Positions 45,767-55,040 are shown, counted from the stretch's first letter. The stretch: DNA of 64,000 nt from Flavobacterium sp. HTF (GCF_003105115.1 NZ_QETH01000020.1:1-64000); one strand, 5' to 3'. Notes: generated by a model not told the origin, from the letters alone. Program-made: numbers and translations.

Positions 45767-45782
45767 GATTAGTTTTTAATTA

Positions 45783-45824
45783 CAGTCGCAGTTTTCAGTT
45801 TTTAAATACCGAATACTGCGACTG
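45783..45824. terminator. Convergent inverted repeat between the small basic gene and pepD
   Basis: CAGTCGCAGT/ACTGCGACTG, 10-bp perfect arms with a 22-nt interior, between two genes that face each other. There is little U-tract, so it is a weak terminator or a dispersed hairpin. Confidence 0.45.
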
Positions 45825-45837
45825 CAAACTGAGACTT

Positions 45838-47298
45838 TTATTTTACCGGAATGTTCGAAAGAATTTCCAATACAAATTTCCAATACTTCTGAGCTGAAGA
45901 AATACTTGCTCTTTCATCCGGAGAATGCGCTCCGTGAATCGTTGGCCCAAAAGAAATCATATCCATATCCGGATAATTTGTTCCTAAGATCCCACACTCT
46001 AAACCTGCATGACAAGCCACAACTTTAGGTTTTTCATTATTTTGTTTTTCGTAAATATCTTTTAAAACTTCTAAAATTTCAGAATTTACGTTTGGTGTCC
46101 AGCCTGGATAAGATCCTGCAAGCTCCACTTCGCAACCTACCAATTCAAAAGCTGAACGCAATGAATTTGCCAAATCAAATTTTGAAGTTTCAACTGATGA
46201 ACGCGTTAAACATCCTACCAAAATTTCACCATCTTTTACAATAACACGTGCAATATTATTTGAAGTTTCGACTAAATCAGCCATATCAGCGCTCATTCTG
46301 TAAACCCCATTTTGTGCTGCATAAATAGCTCTGATGATTCCTTCCTGAACACCTAAATCCATTACTTTTTCAGGCAAATCGCATTTCACGATTTCGATAG
46401 TAAGATTTGGTTCAGTCGTTTTATATTCAGCTTTAATATCGTTGATGATTTCCTGCATGTCAAAAATGTATGCTTCATCAAACATTTCCGAAATAATAAC
46501 TTTTGCTACACTTTCTCTCGGAATTGCATTTCGTAAACTTCCACCATTAATCTCAGCAACCTGTAAACCAAAGTTTTCAAAAGCATCAAATAACAAACGG
46601 TTCATGATTTTATTAGCGTTTCCAAGACCTTTATGAATATCCATTCCTGAATGACCTCCATTAAGCCCTTTTACGGTAATAATATGTCCAACAGAACCTT
46701 CCGGAACTTCTTCTTCATGATATGTTCTTGTAGCCGTTACATCAATTCCGCCAGCACAGCCTATATCAATTTCATCATCTTCCTCAGTATCTAAATTCAA
46801 TAAAATCTGACCTTGCAAAATCCCGCCTTTTAAATTCAAAGCACCTGTCATTCCGGTTTCTTCGTCAATTGTAAACAAAGCCTCAATTGCAGGATGCGGA
46901 ATATCTTTGCTTTCTAAAATCGCCATTATCGTAGCAACTCCCAGCCCGTTATCAGCACCAAGCGTTGTACCTCGCGCACGAACCCAGTCACCATCTACGT
47001 ACATGTCGATTCCCTGTGTATCAAAGTCGAAAACGGTATCAGCATTTTTTTGGTGAACCATATCAAGATGTCCTTGCAGCACAATCGCTTTTCGGTTTTC
47101 CATTCCTGGTGTTGCAGGTTTTCTAATGATTACATTTCGAATTTCATCTTCAAAAGTTTCTAAACCCAGATTGTTTCCGAAGTTTTTCATAAATTCAATT
47201 ACACGTTCTTCTTTTTTTGAAGGACGGGGAACTGCGTTCAAATCTGCAAATTTATTCCAAAGTGCTTTTGGCTCCAGATTTCTTATTTCCTGACTCAT
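45838..47298 (-). CDS. pepD: Aminoacyl-histidine dipeptidase (PepD)
   Basis: A 486-aa M20-family metallopeptidase that cleaves dipeptides such as Xaa-His. Zinc ligands and catalytic residues are visible in VLQGHLDMVHQ, TTLGADNGLGVATIMA, ALFTIDEETGMTGALNL (catalytic Glu-Glu) and the C-terminal GPTIHGAHSPDERAS. The lid domain lies between about 195 and 395. The start at 47298 (MSQEIRNLEPKALWNKFADLNAVPRPSKKEE) matches PepD; the alternative at 47334 lies in the -7 box. Confidence 0.95.
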   Translation of the reverse strand: MSQEIRNLEPKALWNKFADLNAVPRPSKKEERVIEFMKNFGNNLGLETFEDEIRNVIIRKPATPGMENRKAIVLQGHLDMVHQKNADTVFDFDTQGIDMYVDGDWVRARGTTLGADNGLGVATIMAILESKDIPHPAIEALFTIDEETGMTGALNLKGGILQGQILLNLDTEEDDEIDIGCAGGIDVTATRTYHEEEVPEGSVGHIITVKGLNGGHSGMDIHKGLGNANKIMNRLLFDAFENFGLQVAEINGGSLRNAIPRESVAKVIISEMFDEAYIFDMQEIINDIKAEYKTTEPNLTIEIVKCDLPEKVMDLGVQEGIIRAIYAAQNGVYRMSADMADLVETSNNIARVIVKDGEILVGCLTRSSVETSKFDLANSLRSAFELVGCEVELAGSYPGWTPNVNSEILEVLKDIYEKQNNEKPKVVACHAGLECGILGTNYPDMDMISFGPTIHGAHSPDERASISSAQKYWKFVLEILSNIPVK

Positions 47299-47331
47299 AT
47301 TTTTTGTTTGAAGTTTAACAATTAAGAGTCC

Positions 47332-47339
47332 CAAAGTTA
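47332..47339 (-). promoter_or_regulatory. -7 box of pepD
   Basis: TAACTTTG on the minus strand fits TAnnTTTG; leader about 27 nt to ATG 47298. Confidence 0.5.
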
Positions 47340-47360
47340 CAAAGTTTAAATGCTTTTCTC

Positions 47361-47395
47361 GTCACAAATTGCACGAATTAGCGCAAATTATAATG
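47361..47395. repeat. Intergenic CACGAATT-type repeat
   Basis: CACAAATTGCACGAATTAG followed by CGCAAATTATAATGG resembles the repeat at 62464-62524, which also contains CACGAATTACACAAATTATC. Both lie in gaps between genes and look like copies of one dispersed intergenic element. Confidence 0.4.
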
Positions 47396-47507
47396 GCTTT
47401 GAAATTATACAAATCAGTAATTATCTAAAATTTGTGGAATTGATGGTCAACTTTTTTTAAACAGACAATATTGTAATTATTATATTTACGTATCTAAAAA
47501 TTAAACT

Positions 47508-48569
47508 GTGAAACGAAAATACATTTTACCCCTATTTCTTCTTGTTCAGATTATCTTCTTAAGAACCCTGCCGTATTTTTCAGATTTTGTTGAAGGCTTT
47601 TACAGCAACAATTTATACATTAGGATTTCACACTTTTCAAGAAACCTTTTAGGCAAAATTCCGTTTTCTGTTGGCGACTGCATTTATGCAATTTTAATGA
47701 TTTCTATTCTTAGCTGGTTTTGGAAAATCAGAAAAACATGGAAGACAGACTGGAAAGACCATCTTTTAAAAATGGTCGGTAAAATTTCTGTTTTTTACTT
47801 TTTATTTCATCTCCTTTGGGCTTTCAACTATTACCGCGAGCCCCTTTTTCAAAAAATGGAAATCAAACGGGAATATTCTGATGCCGATCTTTTGGCTTTT
47901 ACAAAGAGATTAATTGTAAAAACCAACGAAATTCAGTACCAAATTACAAAAAGCGACACTGCAAAGATTGTTTTTCCGTATTCTCAAAAAGAATCATTCC
48001 GAATGATTTTGAATGGTTATGACAACCTGGCAAAAGAACATCCTTATTTTAAGTATAAAACTTTAAGTGTCAAAAAATCGCTGTTCAGCCTTCCTTTGAC
48101 TTACATGGGATTTGGCGGTTATTTAAATCCATTTACAAATGAAGCCCAGGTCAATGATTTAATGCCCATGTATACTTTCCCGTTAACTACAGCCCACGAA
48201 ATGGCGCATCAGATTGGCTTTGCCAGTGAAAATGAATGTAATTTTATTGGCGTTTTGGCATCGGTTAAAAATGATAATTTATATTACCAATATGCAGGAT
48301 ACAGTTTTACCCTGAGTTATTGTCTTAGCATCTGGCAGCATAAGGACGAAAAAATCTTTAAGGCATTAAAGAAACAAGTCAATATCGGAATTTTAAAAAA
48401 TTACCAGGAAAGCTGGGATTTCTGGAAAAAATACGACACTTTTATTGATGAGGGTTTTCACTTCCTTTGGGATAGTTTCTTAAAATCAAATAACCAAAAA
48501 GATGGTATGGAAAGCTACAGCAAGTTTATAGATTTAACGCTGAATTATTATAAGACAAGAAAACTTTAA
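47508..48569 (+). CDS. DUF3810 family membrane protein with HExxH-like motif
   Basis: This 353-aa protein has a GTG start, about three N-terminal transmembrane segments (about 3-20, 50-70, 95-115) and a large C-terminal domain containing TTAHEMAHQIGFASENECNFIG, where HEMAH is an HExxH zinc-peptidase motif and the downstream Glu-Asn-Glu could complete the site. A role as membrane-associated metallopeptidase is likely but unproven. The family is common in Bacteroidota. Confidence 0.87.
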   Translation: MKRKYILPLFLLVQIIFLRTLPYFSDFVEGFYSNNLYIRISHFSRNLLGKIPFSVGDCIYAILMISILSWFWKIRKTWKTDWKDHLLKMVGKISVFYFLFHLLWAFNYYREPLFQKMEIKREYSDADLLAFTKRLIVKTNEIQYQITKSDTAKIVFPYSQKESFRMILNGYDNLAKEHPYFKYKTLSVKKSLFSLPLTYMGFGGYLNPFTNEAQVNDLMPMYTFPLTTAHEMAHQIGFASENECNFIGVLASVKNDNLYYQYAGYSFTLSYCLSIWQHKDEKIFKALKKQVNIGILKNYQESWDFWKKYDTFIDEGFHFLWDSFLKSNNQKDGMESYSKFIDLTLNYYKTRKL

Positions 48570-48611
48570 TTCAACTGTAACAAAAATGATTTCATAACTA
48601 CTAATACTTAT

Positions 48612-49106
48612 ATGAGCGAAAATCTAGAACAGTCATTTGTTGCGCAATTGCAGGCAAATCAGAATATAATCCACAAAATTTGTAGGTTGTATACTGCTGG
48701 AGAAGATGCTCATAAAGACTTGTTTCAGGAAATTACCATTCAGTTATGGAAAGCGTATCCTAAATTTAGAGGCGATAGTAAATTTTCGACCTGGACGTAT
48801 CGCGTTGCGTTAAATACAGCCATTACCTTATATCGAAAAACCAAAAGGACCATATCTACCGTAGATTATGAAAGTCATCAGTATTTTGTAAAAGATGTTG
48901 ACTATAATTATGAAGAAGAAGAGCAGATTAAACTGATGTACAAAGCGGTTTACCAGCTTAATGACATCGAAAAAGCATTAGTTTTTATGTATTTAGAAGA
49001 TAAAGATTATCAGGAAATAGCAGAAACCCTAGGAATCAGCGAAGTGAATGCACGTGTGAAAATGAACAGAATTAAAGGGAAACTTAAAAAAATACTAAAT
49101 CCTTAA
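48612..49106 (+). CDS. RNA polymerase sigma factor, sigma-70 family (ECF type)
   Basis: This 164-aa protein has region 2 at about 25-90 (DLFQEITIQLWKAYPKFRGDSKFSTWTYRVALNTAITLYRK) and region 4 at about 115-160 (YLEDKDYQEIAETLGISEVNARVKMNRIKGKLKK). The gene is followed 8 bp later by a membrane protein with the layout of an anti-sigma partner. Together they form a small signal-response pair with unknown stimulus. Confidence 0.92.
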   Translation: MSENLEQSFVAQLQANQNIIHKICRLYTAGEDAHKDLFQEITIQLWKAYPKFRGDSKFSTWTYRVALNTAITLYRKTKRTISTVDYESHQYFVKDVDYNYEEEEQIKLMYKAVYQLNDIEKALVFMYLEDKDYQEIAETLGISEVNARVKMNRIKGKLKKILNP

Positions 49107-49114
49107 AAATTATT

Positions 49115-49747
49115 ATGAAAGAACTGGATTTACTAAAAAAAGACTGGAAAAAGAACGCCGATTCTTTTCAACAAATTTCAGAAAATGAAATCTATAAAAT
49201 GATTCATAAAAAATCATCTTCTATTGTAAAATGGATATTGATTATTAGTATTTTGGAAATTTTATTCTGGACAGTCTCCAATTTATTTTTCAGCACTGAT
49301 GAAATGCTGATTAAGATAAAACACCCGGAGATGATTTTTTATCTTGAAGTGATGACATATTTTAATTATGTTGTTGTTTTAATATTTGTCTGGTTTTTCT
49401 ACAAAAACTACAAGACTATTTCTACTACGGAATCTACCAAATTACTGATGAGCAGTATTTTAAAAACACGAAAAACGGTTCAGTATTATGTATGGTATAA
49501 TCTGGGAATGGCCGTAATAAGTTCTATAATCAGCTTTTTCATTGCTTTTGTGTACAATCCTGACATGACTTTTTTAAGGGAAAAAATAGCCACAAACGGC
49601 AAGGCAATGTTTGTTACAGGCGGAATTCTGGTTCTGGTTACTTTAGCCTTTTTAGGTGCGTTCTGGTGCTTTTACAGATTGTTATACGGAACTCTTCTAC
49701 GCAGGTTATATGCAAATTATAAGGAGTTGAAGAAGATAGATTTTTAG
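49115..49747 (+). CDS. Membrane protein coupled to the ECF sigma factor (putative anti-sigma partner)
   Basis: This 210-aa protein starts with a short cytosolic amphipathic stretch (KELDLLKKDWKKNADSFQQISENEIYKMIHKKSSS, 2-36) that could bind the sigma factor. Four hydrophobic segments follow, at about 38-58, 78-97, 128-148 and 165-188. It lies 8 bp after the sigma-factor gene, in the same direction. No zinc-binding anti-sigma motif (HxxxCxxC) is visible, so the anti-sigma role is inferred from position and layout only. Confidence 0.65.
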   Translation: MKELDLLKKDWKKNADSFQQISENEIYKMIHKKSSSIVKWILIISILEILFWTVSNLFFSTDEMLIKIKHPEMIFYLEVMTYFNYVVVLIFVWFFYKNYKTISTTESTKLLMSSILKTRKTVQYYVWYNLGMAVISSIISFFIAFVYNPDMTFLREKIATNGKAMFVTGGILVLVTLAFLGAFWCFYRLLYGTLLRRLYANYKELKKIDF

Positions 49748-49785
49748 TTAAGGGACTAAGGTTTTTTTAGGCTCAAAGGGTCAGA

Positions 49786-49809
49786 GGTACAAAGGTGCAA
49801 AGGTGCAAA
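49786..49809 (+). repeat. Tandem 8-bp repeat GGTGCAAA
   Basis: Three units (GGTACAAA, GGTGCAAA, GGTGCAAA) lie in the gap before the plsC gene. It is followed by the short direct repeat CCTGAAA x2 at 49828-49841. Too short for a CRISPR or VNTR call. Confidence 0.5.
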
Positions 49810-49858
49810 GGTTTTTCAAATCTTAAACCTGAAACCTGAAACAAAAAAAACTAACTGC

Positions 49859-50668
49859 CTAATAATCCCATTTTCTCATTTGATTCAGTTCTTCCTGTAT
49901 TTTTAATTCTTCAGCAGGAATCACTTTTAAAAATGACGGGTGTTGTTCTATTGCATACTCTACTTTTTCTACGATTTCGTCAATGGTGTCGTTCTCATAG
50001 TCAATATCAAGCGGTTCTTTGATAATAAAAGACTGAAGTATGCCTTTCTTTTTCATTCGTAACCCTTTTTTATCAAAAGAACGACGGAATCCGTCAATTA
50101 CGATAGGAATTACAATAGGTTTGTGTTGTTTTATGATATGAGCTGTTCCTTTACGAACCGGCTTAAATGATTTTGTTGTTCCCTGCGGAAAAGTAATTAC
50201 CCATCCGTCTTCCAAAGCAATTTTGATGTTTTCAGTATCATTAGGATTTACATCACGTTTTTCTGTCACATCAACCCCTTTCGCACGCCAGGTTCTTTCT
50301 ACTGTAATGGCTCCCACATAAGCTAAAATTCTTGGTAATAATCCTGCCTGCATCGTTTCTTTGGCAGCAACATAATACAGGTTCATTTTAGGCTGCCATA
50401 AATAACCAATGTTTTTAATATTATCCTGACGCCCGCTTAAGCTGGCATTAAAAACATGAAACATCGCCACAACATCTGCAAAGTAAGTCTGATGATTTGA
50501 TATAAACAGAACATTCGTATCCGGTAACGTTTTTATGATTTCAGACCCTTCGATCTGTAAGTCGTTAAAACCTCTATATCTTCTGTGAGTCATGGCACCC
50601 AAAATACGGATTAACCATTTCTTGATGAATAATATATGTCCGAAAGGATTTCGTTTAAACAATCCCAT
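49859..50668 (-). CDS. plsC: 1-acyl-sn-glycerol-3-phosphate acyltransferase (PlsC-like)
   Basis: This 269-aa protein has the acyltransferase motif NHxxxxD variant in LFISNHQTYFADVVAMFHV, the GAITVERTWR segment and the VITFPQGTTKSFKPVRKGTAHI motif, where EGTxS is changed to QGTTKS. It transfers an acyl chain to lysophosphatidic acid or a related acceptor in phospholipid synthesis. The Glu of the usual EGT motif is Gln here, so acceptor use may differ. Length and N-terminal membrane-contact segment are family-like. Confidence 0.87.
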   Translation of the reverse strand: MGLFKRNPFGHILFIKKWLIRILGAMTHRRYRGFNDLQIEGSEIIKTLPDTNVLFISNHQTYFADVVAMFHVFNASLSGRQDNIKNIGYLWQPKMNLYYVAAKETMQAGLLPRILAYVGAITVERTWRAKGVDVTEKRDVNPNDTENIKIALEDGWVITFPQGTTKSFKPVRKGTAHIIKQHKPIVIPIVIDGFRRSFDKKGLRMKKKGILQSFIIKEPLDIDYENDTIDEIVEKVEYAIEQHPSFLKVIPAEELKIQEELNQMRKWDY

Positions 50669-50784
50669 AGCTGTGTATTGTGTTTTCTAGTTAAGTCGCA
50701 AACATACAAAATTTATTTATTTAGCAAAATCTTTAAGCAATTTCAGGAACAAATCGTTATCGTAATGAATATCAAATTGTTAAT

Positions 50785-51444
50785 TTATTGTTTTTGCAAA
50801 TTTTGTTCAAAAGTTATTTTCAAAACCTCTCGTAATTCGCTTAATATCATCGCCGTTGCCCCCCACACGATATGATTTTGAATATTAAAGGCAGGAACGC
50901 GAATATTAGAACCGTAAGAAGTTGACAATGTGGCTTCGATGATAATTTCATCATCAAGGAAAACAGAAAGCGGCAATTCTATGACTGCAGCAACTTCCCG
51001 AACATCAGGATAAAATGAAAGTTCTTCTGATGAAATACCTAAAAAAGGATGTACCAAAAAATTACTCGGAGGAATAAACATCGGGCTGAATTCTCTGATA
51101 ATTTTGATGTTTTCTGGTAAAACCCCAATTTCTTCATGTGTTTCCCTCAAAGCCGTTTCTTCAAATCCCGAATCTGTGGTTTCATATTTTCCTCCCGGAA
51201 AGGCAATTTGTGAGGAATGTACCCCATCGTAAGCATTGCGAACGATTAAAACCAGGTGTGTTTCTTTATTTTTAGGATAAAGCAGCATCATAACTGCGGC
51301 AACTCTGGGATTTAATGCATTTATATCTAAATTTTTTAAACCTTCTGCCCGCTCTTTTGGCGCCATTTTTAAGTGGGCTGAAGTGGCCGGCAATTTTACC
51401 GGAATTATATTAGGAACATATTGCAAAAAATCTTGAAAATCCAT
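50785..51444 (-). CDS. CoA pyrophosphatase (Nudix hydrolase)
   Basis: 219 aa from the ATG at 51444 (an in-frame TTG lies two codons up). The Nudix box is complete: GGKYETTDSGFEETALRETHEEIG. The preceding SSQIAFPGG is the UPF0035 signature of CoA-type Nudix enzymes, which cleave CoA and its derivatives to 4'-phosphopantetheine and 3',5'-ADP. The C-terminal part (VPAFNIQNHIVWGATAMILSEL) closes the fold. Confidence 0.9.
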   Translation of the reverse strand: MDFQDFLQYVPNIIPVKLPATSAHLKMAPKERAEGLKNLDINALNPRVAAVMMLLYPKNKETHLVLIVRNAYDGVHSSQIAFPGGKYETTDSGFEETALRETHEEIGVLPENIKIIREFSPMFIPPSNFLVHPFLGISSEELSFYPDVREVAAVIELPLSVFLDDEIIIEATLSTSYGSNIRVPAFNIQNHIVWGATAMILSELREVLKITFEQNLQKQ

Positions 51445-51537
51445 ATTCAAAGTTTATTTTTGTACTTTCAAATAAAATATAAATATAGTCCAGAAAAGGC
51501 GTTTTTACAAGTTTTCAGGAATCTAAAGCCATAATAA

Positions 51538-51975
51538 ATGTACAGTAGAGAAGAATCACAAAGGATAAAGAGGGAGTTTTGGGTGGCTTTCGCCGAAAAA
51601 TACCCAAGAAAATGGGTGCTTTATGATACAAAAATTAAAGATTTCTCTTTTAAGTTTTTTGTGGACAATAAAAAAGCCCAGGTTTTAATTGATATCGAAC
51701 ACCGAAGCGATGAGAAAAGAACTGCCTATTTTGAAAAAATAGAGGCTTTAAGAAATATACTGGAAGAAGAATTTATTAAAGACTTGGTTTTCGAAAAAAA
51801 CTACACTTTGGAAAGCGGCAAAACCATCAGCAGAATCTGGGTTGAAAAACAAGGAGTCGGATTCAGTAATAAAAATAACTGGGATGCAATTTTTGATTTC
51901 TTCAACGAAAAAATGCATGCCCTGGAAATGTTTTATCTGGAATATGATGAGTTTATTAAGGATATTGAATCTTAA
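51538..51975 (+). CDS. DUF4268 family protein
   Basis: This 145-aa cytosolic protein contains FWVAFAEKYPRKWVLYDTKIKDFSFKFFVDNKKAQVLIDIEHRSDEKR and ends EKMHALEMFYLEYDEFIKDIE, the DUF4268 pattern found alone in Bacteroidota and as a C-terminal domain of restriction-like nucleases elsewhere. No nuclease domain is attached here. Function unknown. A bidirectional terminator follows. Confidence 0.85.
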   Translation: MYSREESQRIKREFWVAFAEKYPRKWVLYDTKIKDFSFKFFVDNKKAQVLIDIEHRSDEKRTAYFEKIEALRNILEEEFIKDLVFEKNYTLESGKTISRIWVEKQGVGFSNKNNWDAIFDFFNEKMHALEMFYLEYDEFIKDIES

Positions 51976-52000
51976 TTTTCTGAATTTAAAATAAGCCATA

Positions 52001-52044
52001 AAAACAAACCCGCCAGTTTTCAAAAAAATAGCGGGTTTGTTTTT
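52001..52044. terminator. Bidirectional terminator
   Basis: AAAACAAACCCGC/GCGGGTTTGTTTT, 13-bp stem with a 17-nt interior and U-runs on both strands, lies between the DUF4268 gene and the convergent hypothetical gene. Confidence 0.87.
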
Positions 52045-52047
52045 TTA

Positions 52048-52458
52048 TTAAACGGTAAAAATATTATAGACAACAATCTGATTATCATAATTAATATAAA
52101 GCTGTTTACGATAATCCTGTTTCTTTCGGGTGATTATTGATATTTTACAATCGGTTCCGTTATTGTCTTTACAGAGAAAAGAATAAACAATATCGGTATC
52201 ATTTTCTTCCCTTTCTATATATTCTATAATGTTGAATAGCTGGATTTCCTGAGAATACACTACAATCCGGTGTTTATCTGTGTCCAGTATTACAGAAAGA
52301 TTGACCAAATCGAGATTTGACCATTCGCCCCATTTTCCTCTTTCATTCTTTTCCAGCACGCTAAAACCGGATGTTTTAAAGCGATAAGACTGACTATAAG
52401 ATTGCTGAAAACAAAGTCCCAAAAAAAGGATTAATATATAGTTACGTAAAATATTCAT
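52048..52458 (-). CDS. Hypothetical secreted protein (136 aa)
   Basis: A signal peptide (about 1-22, CFQQSYSQ) is followed by a small beta-rich domain (RFKTSGFSVLEKNERGKWGEWSNLDLVNLSVILDTDKHRIVVYSQ; SFLCKDNNGTDCKISIITRKK with two cysteines). No family recognised beyond small conserved flavobacterial proteins. It is encoded 14 bp after the nitronate monooxygenase-like gene and may share its transcript. Confidence 0.7.
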   Translation of the reverse strand: MNILRNYILILFLGLCFQQSYSQSYRFKTSGFSVLEKNERGKWGEWSNLDLVNLSVILDTDKHRIVVYSQEIQLFNIIEYIEREENDTDIVYSFLCKDNNGTDCKISIITRKKQDYRKQLYINYDNQIVVYNIFTV

Positions 52459-52472
52459 GTAATTTAGGGCTA

Positions 52473-53417
52473 TTAGAACTCAAATTTAGCTTTTTCTTTG
52501 CAGGCAATTTCAAAATCGGTCATCATTTGTTGAATAATTTTCTCAACAGGCAAAATTTCATGAATAAGTCCGGCAATTTGACCAATTTCAAGTTCCCCTT
52601 CTTCCAAATCACCTTCAAACATTCCTTTTTTTGCCCTTGCTCTGCCCAAAAGCGCTACTAATTCTTCTTTTGTGGGACACTTTTCATACAATGCCTGAAC
52701 ATCCTGGTAAAATTTATTTTTAACCAATCTTACCGGAGCCAACTCTTTAAGAGTCAATTGCGTATCCCCTTCTTTTATAGTAACTATAGTTTCTTTAAAA
52801 TTATTGTGTGCAGACGATTCTACTGATGCGGCAAAACGGCTTCCAACCTGTACGCCATCAGCACCCAAAACCATGGCAGCCAGCATTCCTCTTCCGGTTG
52901 CAATTCCGCCGGCAGCGAGAATCGGAATCTGAATTTTTTCCTTTACCATCGGAATCAATGTCAGTGTTGTCGTTTCATCACGTCCGTTATGTCCTCCGGC
53001 TTCAAAACCTTCCGCTACAATTGCATCAACGCCTGCTTCCTGCGCTTTTAAGGCAAAAATACTACTGCTCACTACATGAACTACGGTTATTCCTTTTTCT
53101 TTCAAATAAGCGGTCCATGTTTTAGGATTTCCTGCAGATGTAAAAACAATTTTTACACCTTCTTCCACCACAATATTCATGATTTCCTCAATGTTTGGGT
53201 ATAACATCGGAATATTGACCCCAAAAGGTTTATCCGTAGCTTTTTTGCATTTTTGAATGTGTTCGCGTAATACTTCCGGATACATAGAACCTGCACCAAT
53301 TAGCCCCAGCCCTCCCGCATTGCTGACGGCACTGGCTAATTTATAACCACTGTTCCAAATCATTCCTCCCTGAATTATTGGATATTTTATATTAAAAAGT
53401 TGCGTAATTCTATTCAT
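52473..53417 (-). CDS. Nitronate monooxygenase / enoyl-ACP reductase II-like flavoenzyme
   Basis: A 314-aa TIM-barrel FMN enzyme starting RITQLFNIKYPIIQGGMIWNSGYKLASAVSNAGGLGLIGAGSM. FMN-binding glycines lie in VAEGFEAGGHNGRDETTTLTLIP, with the catalytic-type His in GGHNG, and in ILAAGGIATGRGMLAAMVLGADGVQVGSRF. The family includes 2-nitropropane dioxygenases and FabK; the two differ in few residues and cannot be told apart safely here. It is followed by the secreted protein and preceded by a protease gene 12 bp upstream. Confidence 0.9.
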   Translation of the reverse strand: MNRITQLFNIKYPIIQGGMIWNSGYKLASAVSNAGGLGLIGAGSMYPEVLREHIQKCKKATDKPFGVNIPMLYPNIEEIMNIVVEEGVKIVFTSAGNPKTWTAYLKEKGITVVHVVSSSIFALKAQEAGVDAIVAEGFEAGGHNGRDETTTLTLIPMVKEKIQIPILAAGGIATGRGMLAAMVLGADGVQVGSRFAASVESSAHNNFKETIVTIKEGDTQLTLKELAPVRLVKNKFYQDVQALYEKCPTKEELVALLGRARAKKGMFEGDLEEGELEIGQIAGLIHEILPVEKIIQQMMTDFEIACKEKAKFEF

Positions 53418-53429
53418 TTAAAAATGCCG

Positions 53430-55037
53430 TTATTGTTTGATAATCTTTCCTGTCTTGTGAAAACCTTCGGCATCAAAAGTATAAAAATAGAGGCCGCTTT
53501 TTAAGGATTGCAAGGAAAGAATTGGATTTTGACTGGTAATTTGTTTTTCAATTACTTTTTGTCCCAAAACAGAATACACAGAGACTAAAGCTGTTCCTGT
53601 CTGTTTTGAAAATGAAAAAGAAATATCATTTTTTACCGGATTTGGATATACTGAAAAAATGTTCTCCGTTACAAAACTTTCTGTTCCCAAAGCAGAACCA
53701 AAATTCGGAATTCCATATCCGTAATTATTATTAGGAAGTGTATACCTGTCTGACGATTCTAAAATCATTTTTCGGATTTCTGTATTGGTTTTAGACGGAA
53801 AAGCCTGCCACAAACAAGCAACCATTCCTGCCATAATAGGGCACGAAAAAGAAGTTCCGTTTGCAGTTCCTATATTTCCCGTAGCGCCCGAAACTACCGA
53901 AGCGGTTCCCATTGCCATTATATCGGGTTTTATTCTGTTATCATAACTTGGCCCGGTCGAACTAAAGACTGATTTAACTTTTGATGCCATAACAGAACCC
54001 ACTGCAAGCACAGAAGCCGCATCTGCCGGACTGCCAATATGTGGTTCCGGACTATCGCCTTCGTTACCTGCTGAGGCCAGAACAATCATTCCTTTACTAA
54101 AAGCAGCTTCAGCACCCAGAGAAACAAAATTGGTTATCCCGTTCATATCACTATAGGTATGATTGTACCTGGGTTCATCCCTGTCGCCAAAATATCCTAA
54201 CGATGTGGTTATGATATCAACCCCCAGGCTGTCCGCTTTTTCGGCTGCTTCAACCCAAAGCGATTCTTCCAGCGGATTTTCAAGAGCGTTAATTTCTGTG
54301 ATAAAAAGGTAATACGAAGCATCCGGAGCAGTTCCTATCAGGGCATTTTCTTTGTATCCGCCCATTGTAGATAAAACCAAAGTACCGTGATCGCCTCCGG
54401 TATAGAAATTATCATTTCTGTTTGTATAATCATAACCTCCCAAAATTCGTCCATTATTTCTGAGATTCTCAAAAGGCTGTGCTGTATTTACTCCGGGAAA
54501 ACCGGCATCAAAAACTGCGATTATTTTTCCTGAACCGGTATAATTTTGCTGGTGTAAAACCTGCCCGTTAAGCATCTGGATCTGAGTTGCTGAGTTTCCG
54601 TAATTATAATCAACAGTGGTTTTAAGTGTTTTATTTGTTTTTGCAGTTACAGTTTCAGGAACTTTTTTTGAAGTATTTAAAGTCTTATCCGCAAAAACTA
54701 CCTTACTCACAACAGGAAGCAGTTTTAAGGCATTAACATCAGCCTGATTACCGCGAATATGCAGGGCATTCAACCATTTTGACTGTGCCATAATGGTTAT
54801 TCCTGCACTTGATTTTATCTGGTTTATATACGATTTCTCTACAGGAGCATCTGTAATATCCAAAGCAATATTTTGATTGATTCTCCGGTCTAAAGCTTTC
54901 TGCGAAAGCATTGTTAAAGGAGCATCTAAGTATTGCTGAGCGTTTGGTTTACCCGAAAAATAAACCCATGCCTCTTGTTGCGAAAACATCGCAGAAGAAA
55001 ATAATAATAGTATTACTGTAAAGTAGTAGTGTTTCAT
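53430..55037 (-). CDS. S8 subtilisin-like protease with T9SS sorting domain
   Basis: This 535-aa secreted protease has a signal peptide (1-20, AMFSQ), an N-terminal inhibitor-like prodomain (about 25-115) and an S8 catalytic domain with Asp177 (IIAVFDAGFPG), His217 (GGDHGTLVLS), oxyanion Asn325 (ASAGNEGDS) and Ser396 (NGTSFSCPIMAG). The last ~75 residues (FSVYPNPVKNDISFSFS ... GLYFYTFDAEGFHKTGKIIKQ) form a type A C-terminal sorting domain for the type IX secretion system. The enzyme is therefore exported across the outer membrane and either released or attached to the surface. Confidence 0.95.
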   Translation of the reverse strand: MKHYYFTVILLLFSSAMFSQQEAWVYFSGKPNAQQYLDAPLTMLSQKALDRRINQNIALDITDAPVEKSYINQIKSSAGITIMAQSKWLNALHIRGNQADVNALKLLPVVSKVVFADKTLNTSKKVPETVTAKTNKTLKTTVDYNYGNSATQIQMLNGQVLHQQNYTGSGKIIAVFDAGFPGVNTAQPFENLRNNGRILGGYDYTNRNDNFYTGGDHGTLVLSTMGGYKENALIGTAPDASYYLFITEINALENPLEESLWVEAAEKADSLGVDIITTSLGYFGDRDEPRYNHTYSDMNGITNFVSLGAEAAFSKGMIVLASAGNEGDSPEPHIGSPADAASVLAVGSVMASKVKSVFSSTGPSYDNRIKPDIMAMGTASVVSGATGNIGTANGTSFSCPIMAGMVACLWQAFPSKTNTEIRKMILESSDRYTLPNNNYGYGIPNFGSALGTESFVTENIFSVYPNPVKNDISFSFSKQTGTALVSVYSVLGQKVIEKQITSQNPILSLQSLKSGLYFYTFDAEGFHKTGKIIKQ

Positions 55038-55040
55038 ATG

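Noticed and set aside
49786-49809. Possible CRISPR or VNTR from GGTGCAAA units
   Set aside because: Only three 8-bp units with no spacers; a short tandem repeat, not a CRISPR array.
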